From the NCBI RefSeq assembly GCF_021190955.1, contig NZ_JAIOAO010000003.1, positions 1,302,001 to 1,366,000 on the forward strand: a stretch of 64,000 nt of DNA, written 5' to 3'. The notes beneath the pieces were generated by a model. That model saw only the letters and a program-made list of their open reading frames with translations, ran no database searches and was not told where the DNA came from. Shown here piece by piece: positions 61,562 through 64,000 of this stretch. Within the stretch, counting starts at the first letter, position 1. Each line of letters begins with the position of its first letter. Made by a program: the position numbers and the translations under genes. The stretch comes from Parachryseolinea silvisoli (GTDB lineage Bacteria > Bacteroidota > Bacteroidia > Cytophagales > Cyclobacteriaceae).

Positions 61562-62935
61562 ATGCACCCGAAAAAGCAGAAGATACATTTTATCGCGATT
61601 GGCGGAAGCGTCATGCACAGTCTGGCCATCGCGCTCAAAGAGGCGGGACATCACGTTACCGGATCAGACGACGAGGCCTTCGAACCTTCGCGCAGTGCTT
61701 TAGCAAAGCACGGCTTATTACCTGAAAAAGAGGGATGGACACCGGAGAAGCTCGACGCTTCTATCGACCTGGTCATCCTCGGTATGCACGCCCGTCCAGA
61801 CAACCCCGAACTGCTCCAGGCAAAAAAACTCGGTCTAACCATTAAATCCTTCCCCGAATACATCTACGAGCAATCCATTGATAAGCAACGTATCGTCGTT
61901 GCGGGCAGTCATGGTAAAACCACCATCACCGCCATTATCGTGCACGTATTAAAATACTTCAACCGCGACTTCGACTATGTTCTCGGGGCACGCATCGACG
62001 GACTGGACTACACTGTCAGGCTTTCCCATGCCCCGATCATCGTGATCGAAGGCGACGAATATCCGTCTTCTGCCCTGGACCCCACGCCAAAGTTCCTGCG
62101 CTACCAGCATCACCTCGGTGTGATCAGTGGCATCTCGTGGGACCACGTTAACGCATTCCCGTCGGAGGAAGACTATGTAAAACAATTCGACATCTTTGCC
62201 GACAATACACCCAAGGGTGGCATCCTGGTATATTCCGAACAGGACTCTCTTGCGCTGATGATTGGTAAAAAAGAGCGCGAAGGCATCGTGCAAGTGGTGT
62301 ATAAAACTCATGCGCATACACAAGATGCCAATGGCAACTGCTTCCTGACCAACGGTAAGGAGCGGCATCTCATTCAACTTTTTGGCAACCACAATTTCCA
62401 GAATCTCAGTGCTGCCAAAGAGGTATTGAAAAAGATCGGCATCACTCCCGAGCAATTCTTCGAGGCCATTCCGAGCTTCAAAGGCGCCGAAGGGCGTCTT
62501 GAAAAGATCCGCGAGAATGGTTCGACTGCCGTTTATAAAGACTTTGCCCATGCACCCTCAAAAGCAAAAGCGACGGTCAAGGCACTCAAAGAGATCTTCC
62601 CGGCACGCGACCTTGTTGCCTGCCTGGAACTGCATACGTATAGCAGCCTGAATAAAGATTTTCTTCCCCACTATAAAGACAGCCTGAAGGCGGCTCAGCT
62701 TCCCGTCGTGTATGTAAATCCCGAGAAGACAAAAGCCAAAGGGCTGGAGGCCATTCCCGAAACAGCTATACGATCGGCGTTTGGACTGCCGTCGCTGCAG
62801 GTATTTACCGACGCAGCAGCGCTGGAACAGTTCCTGCTACAACAGTCGTGGAAGAACAAGAACTTATTGATTATGAGCTCGGGCAACCTGGGGGGAATTG
62901 ACGTCCACACGCTTGCTGAAAAAATAGTGGCCTAG
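61562..62935 (+). CDS. mpl: UDP-N-acetylmuramate:L-alanyl-gamma-D-glutamyl-meso-diaminopimelate ligase
   Basis: Recycles cell-wall tripeptide by ligating it to UDP-MurNAc with ATP, in the cytosol. It has 457 residues, the normal Mpl length. The N-terminal Rossmann domain has IHFIAIGGSVMHSLAIALKE and GHHVTGSDDEAFEPS, where MurC has a GIGGxGM variant; VMHS in place of GMSG/A is the Mpl type. The ATP loop is VAGSHGKTTITA (115-121). EGDEYPSSALDPTPKFLRYQ, SWDHVNAFPSEEDYVKQFD and DFAHAPSKAKATVKALKEIF complete the family match. Mpl rather than MurC is supported by HAPSK. It implies a meso-DAP cell wall. Confidence 0.95.
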   Translation: MHPKKQKIHFIAIGGSVMHSLAIALKEAGHHVTGSDDEAFEPSRSALAKHGLLPEKEGWTPEKLDASIDLVILGMHARPDNPELLQAKKLGLTIKSFPEYIYEQSIDKQRIVVAGSHGKTTITAIIVHVLKYFNRDFDYVLGARIDGLDYTVRLSHAPIIVIEGDEYPSSALDPTPKFLRYQHHLGVISGISWDHVNAFPSEEDYVKQFDIFADNTPKGGILVYSEQDSLALMIGKKEREGIVQVVYKTHAHTQDANGNCFLTNGKERHLIQLFGNHNFQNLSAAKEVLKKIGITPEQFFEAIPSFKGAEGRLEKIRENGSTAVYKDFAHAPSKAKATVKALKEIFPARDLVACLELHTYSSLNKDFLPHYKDSLKAAQLPVVYVNPEKTKAKGLEAIPETAIRSAFGLPSLQVFTDAAALEQFLLQQSWKNKNLLIMSSGNLGGIDVHTLAEKIVA

Positions 62936-62986
62936 CGTTGATTTAGCTGGTATTGCTTCGTTCCTGACTAACGTTATTGTATTTGT

Positions 62987-63790
62987 ATGAAACTCAATCT
63001 CCGAACCCCCCTTTGTTTCTTCGATTTGGAAACTACGGGCATCAACATCACCCAGGACCGAATCCTGGAAATCGCTGTTATCAAGATGATGCCCAACGGT
63101 GAGATACACCGTAAGTCCAACGTCCTGAATCCTACAATTCCCATTCCACCCGAGTCATCGGCCATCCACGGCATACGCGAAGAAGATGTTGTGGGCAAAC
63201 CTACCTTCAAAGAAGTGGCAAAAGAATATGCCAAATTTTTAGAGGGTGCCGACCTGGCCGGGTTCAATGTATTAAAGTTCGACGTACCTGTACTCGTGGA
63301 AGAGTTTTTGCGGGCCGGCGTCGAGTTTGACTATAGCCGCAAAAAGATCATCGACGCGCAGAAGATCTTCCACCTCATGGAAAAGCGTACGCTGTCGGCG
63401 GCCTATAAATTCTATGTAGGCAAAGAGCTCGTCGACTCGCACACAGCCGAGGCTGACACAGAGGCCACGATGGAAGTGTTCCTCGCGCAAGTAGAACGTT
63501 ACGAAGGCCAGCCCGTGACAGATGGTCTGAGCCGTCCACTGGGTGAGATTAAAAACGACATGGAGGTGCTGGGCAAGCTCACCTGCGTCGACATGGTTGA
63601 CCTCGCCGGCCGCATGATCATGAACAACAAAGGCCAGGAGCTCTTCAACTTTGGCAAGCATAAGAACAAACCTGTTACCACTGTTTTTAAAGAGGAGCCT
63701 GCGTATTACGACTGGATGATGAACGGCGACTTTCCGCTGGACACGAAGCGCAAGCTGACGGAGATCAAGCTGCGCAGCTTCAAAAAATAA
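62987..63790 (+). CDS. DnaQ-like 3'-5' exonuclease with ExoX-type C-terminal domain
   Basis: A 267-residue DEDDh-family exonuclease. Catalytic residues are all visible: Asp13 and Glu15 in FFDLETTG, Asp99 in FNVLKFDVPVL, His152 and Asp157 in SHTAEADTEA. The C-terminal segment of about 65 residues (FNFGKHKNKPVTTVFKEEPA, YYDWMMNGDFPLDTKRKLTE) resembles the small domain found in ExoX-like and DUF3820 proteins. It could be a proofreading epsilon subunit or a repair exonuclease; the C-terminal domain favours the latter. It is 51 nt after mpl, on the same strand, and ends at a bidirectional terminator. Confidence 0.9.
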   Translation: MKLNLRTPLCFFDLETTGINITQDRILEIAVIKMMPNGEIHRKSNVLNPTIPIPPESSAIHGIREEDVVGKPTFKEVAKEYAKFLEGADLAGFNVLKFDVPVLVEEFLRAGVEFDYSRKKIIDAQKIFHLMEKRTLSAAYKFYVGKELVDSHTAEADTEATMEVFLAQVERYEGQPVTDGLSRPLGEIKNDMEVLGKLTCVDMVDLAGRMIMNNKGQELFNFGKHKNKPVTTVFKEEPAYYDWMMNGDFPLDTKRKLTEIKLRSFKK

Positions 63791-63808
63791 CCAATAGCAA
63801 CCCCACAT

Positions 63809-63849
63809 AAAAAAGGCTGATGCTGTCCACGACAACATCAGCCTTTTTT
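63809..63849. terminator. Bidirectional terminator between exonuclease and M48 protease genes
   Basis: A 14-bp stem (63809-63822 with 63836-63849), six A on one side and six T on the other, with a further TGTC/GACA pairing in the loop. It can serve both convergent genes. Confidence 0.88.
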
Positions 63850-63865
63850 ATAGTATTACCTGCTA

Positions 63866-64000
63866 TTACTGTTTTTTATAATATTTCATGGCTTCGGGAA
63901 TCCAGCCTTGCAAATCCTTAATACGCGTGCCGTGCGAAGGGTGGGTCGACAGAAATTCCGGAGGCTCTGAACCGCCACCCTGGCCCATGCGCTGCCAGAA
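63866..64000 (-). CDS. M48-family metalloprotease, C-terminal end only
   Basis: The last 44 codons of a gene that continues past the window. The readable residues are FWQRMGQGGGSEPPEF, LSTHPSHGTRIKDLQGW and IPEAMKYYKKQ, followed by TAA. FLSTHPSHGTRI is the conserved end of the M48 peptidase domain in periplasmic LoiP/BepA-like zinc proteases, which degrade or refold outer-membrane proteins. The HEXXH motif lies outside the window, so activity cannot be judged. Confidence 0.8.
   Translation of the reverse strand, partial: FWQRMGQGGGSEPPEFLSTHPSHGTRIKDLQGWIPEAMKYYKKQ

Noticed and set aside
1-64000. tRNA, rRNA or other structured RNA genes
   Set aside because: Reading the intergenic gaps showed no cloverleaf, CCA-ended or rRNA-like segment; a covariance search was not possible here.

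Overview
The window reads as an ordinary chromosomal stretch of a Bacteroidota bacterium, most likely order Cytophagales; the order is an inference. The signs are: secreted proteins ending in type IX secretion (T9SS) sorting domains, SprB-type and PKD-type repeats, DUF5686 and LpoB/COG3014 families, starts without Shine-Dalgarno sequences, and many genes preceded by a TAnnTTTG-like -7 box, sometimes with TTG about 18-20 bp further upstream. I identify 47 protein-coding genes, two of them cut by the window edges. I see no rRNA, tRNA, CRISPR array, insertion sequence or prophage. No gene-free stretch exceeds 300 bases; the longest are 14511-14793, 25489-25754 and 26886-27142.

Layout: 1-811 is a cut MFS transporter. 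988-4782 is gyrA followed by a periplasmic TPR protein. 4956-8142 holds an outer-membrane barrel and a COG3014/LpoB lipoprotein pair. 8223-11228 holds rpe, a T9SS subtilase and a lipoprotein. At 11310 is a divergent TrpF-like protein that lacks the family's catalytic cysteine. 11883-14510 has an OmpR-type regulator, a glycosyltransferase and an LpxH-like phosphoesterase, followed by a PRC-barrel protein. 15267-19491 is a tight run SPOR - TonB-like - folC - trmB - TPR. 19590-24303 pairs a very long TPR protein with an outer-membrane barrel. 24466-26885 has holA, a rhomboid protease and a TerB-like protein. 27143-30433 is an NtrC-type activator joined without a gap to a soluble hybrid kinase.

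The most unusual part is 30491-47122. It is a four-gene unidirectional cassette: a STAND-type NTPase with one membrane span followed by coiled coil and WD40 repeats, a TPR-barrel outer-membrane protein, a surface lipoprotein, and a 3643-residue T9SS-exported protein. The giant protein contains seven tandem units of about 575 bp, each encoding two Ig-like domains. Together they look like an inner-membrane to cell-surface system that I cannot assign to any named system.

47321-50547 is the classical thrS-infC-rpmI-rplT translation cluster, where infC probably starts at AUU. 50605-58956 contains a DUF5686 protein, a SanA-like protein, trmH-like, a nucleoside transporter with a large hairpin in its leader, a bifunctional nuclease, etfA/etfB and a small TPR protein. 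58960-64000 contains a SprB-repeat/haem-motif lipoprotein, dnaB, mpl, a DnaQ-like exonuclease and the end of an M48 metalloprotease.
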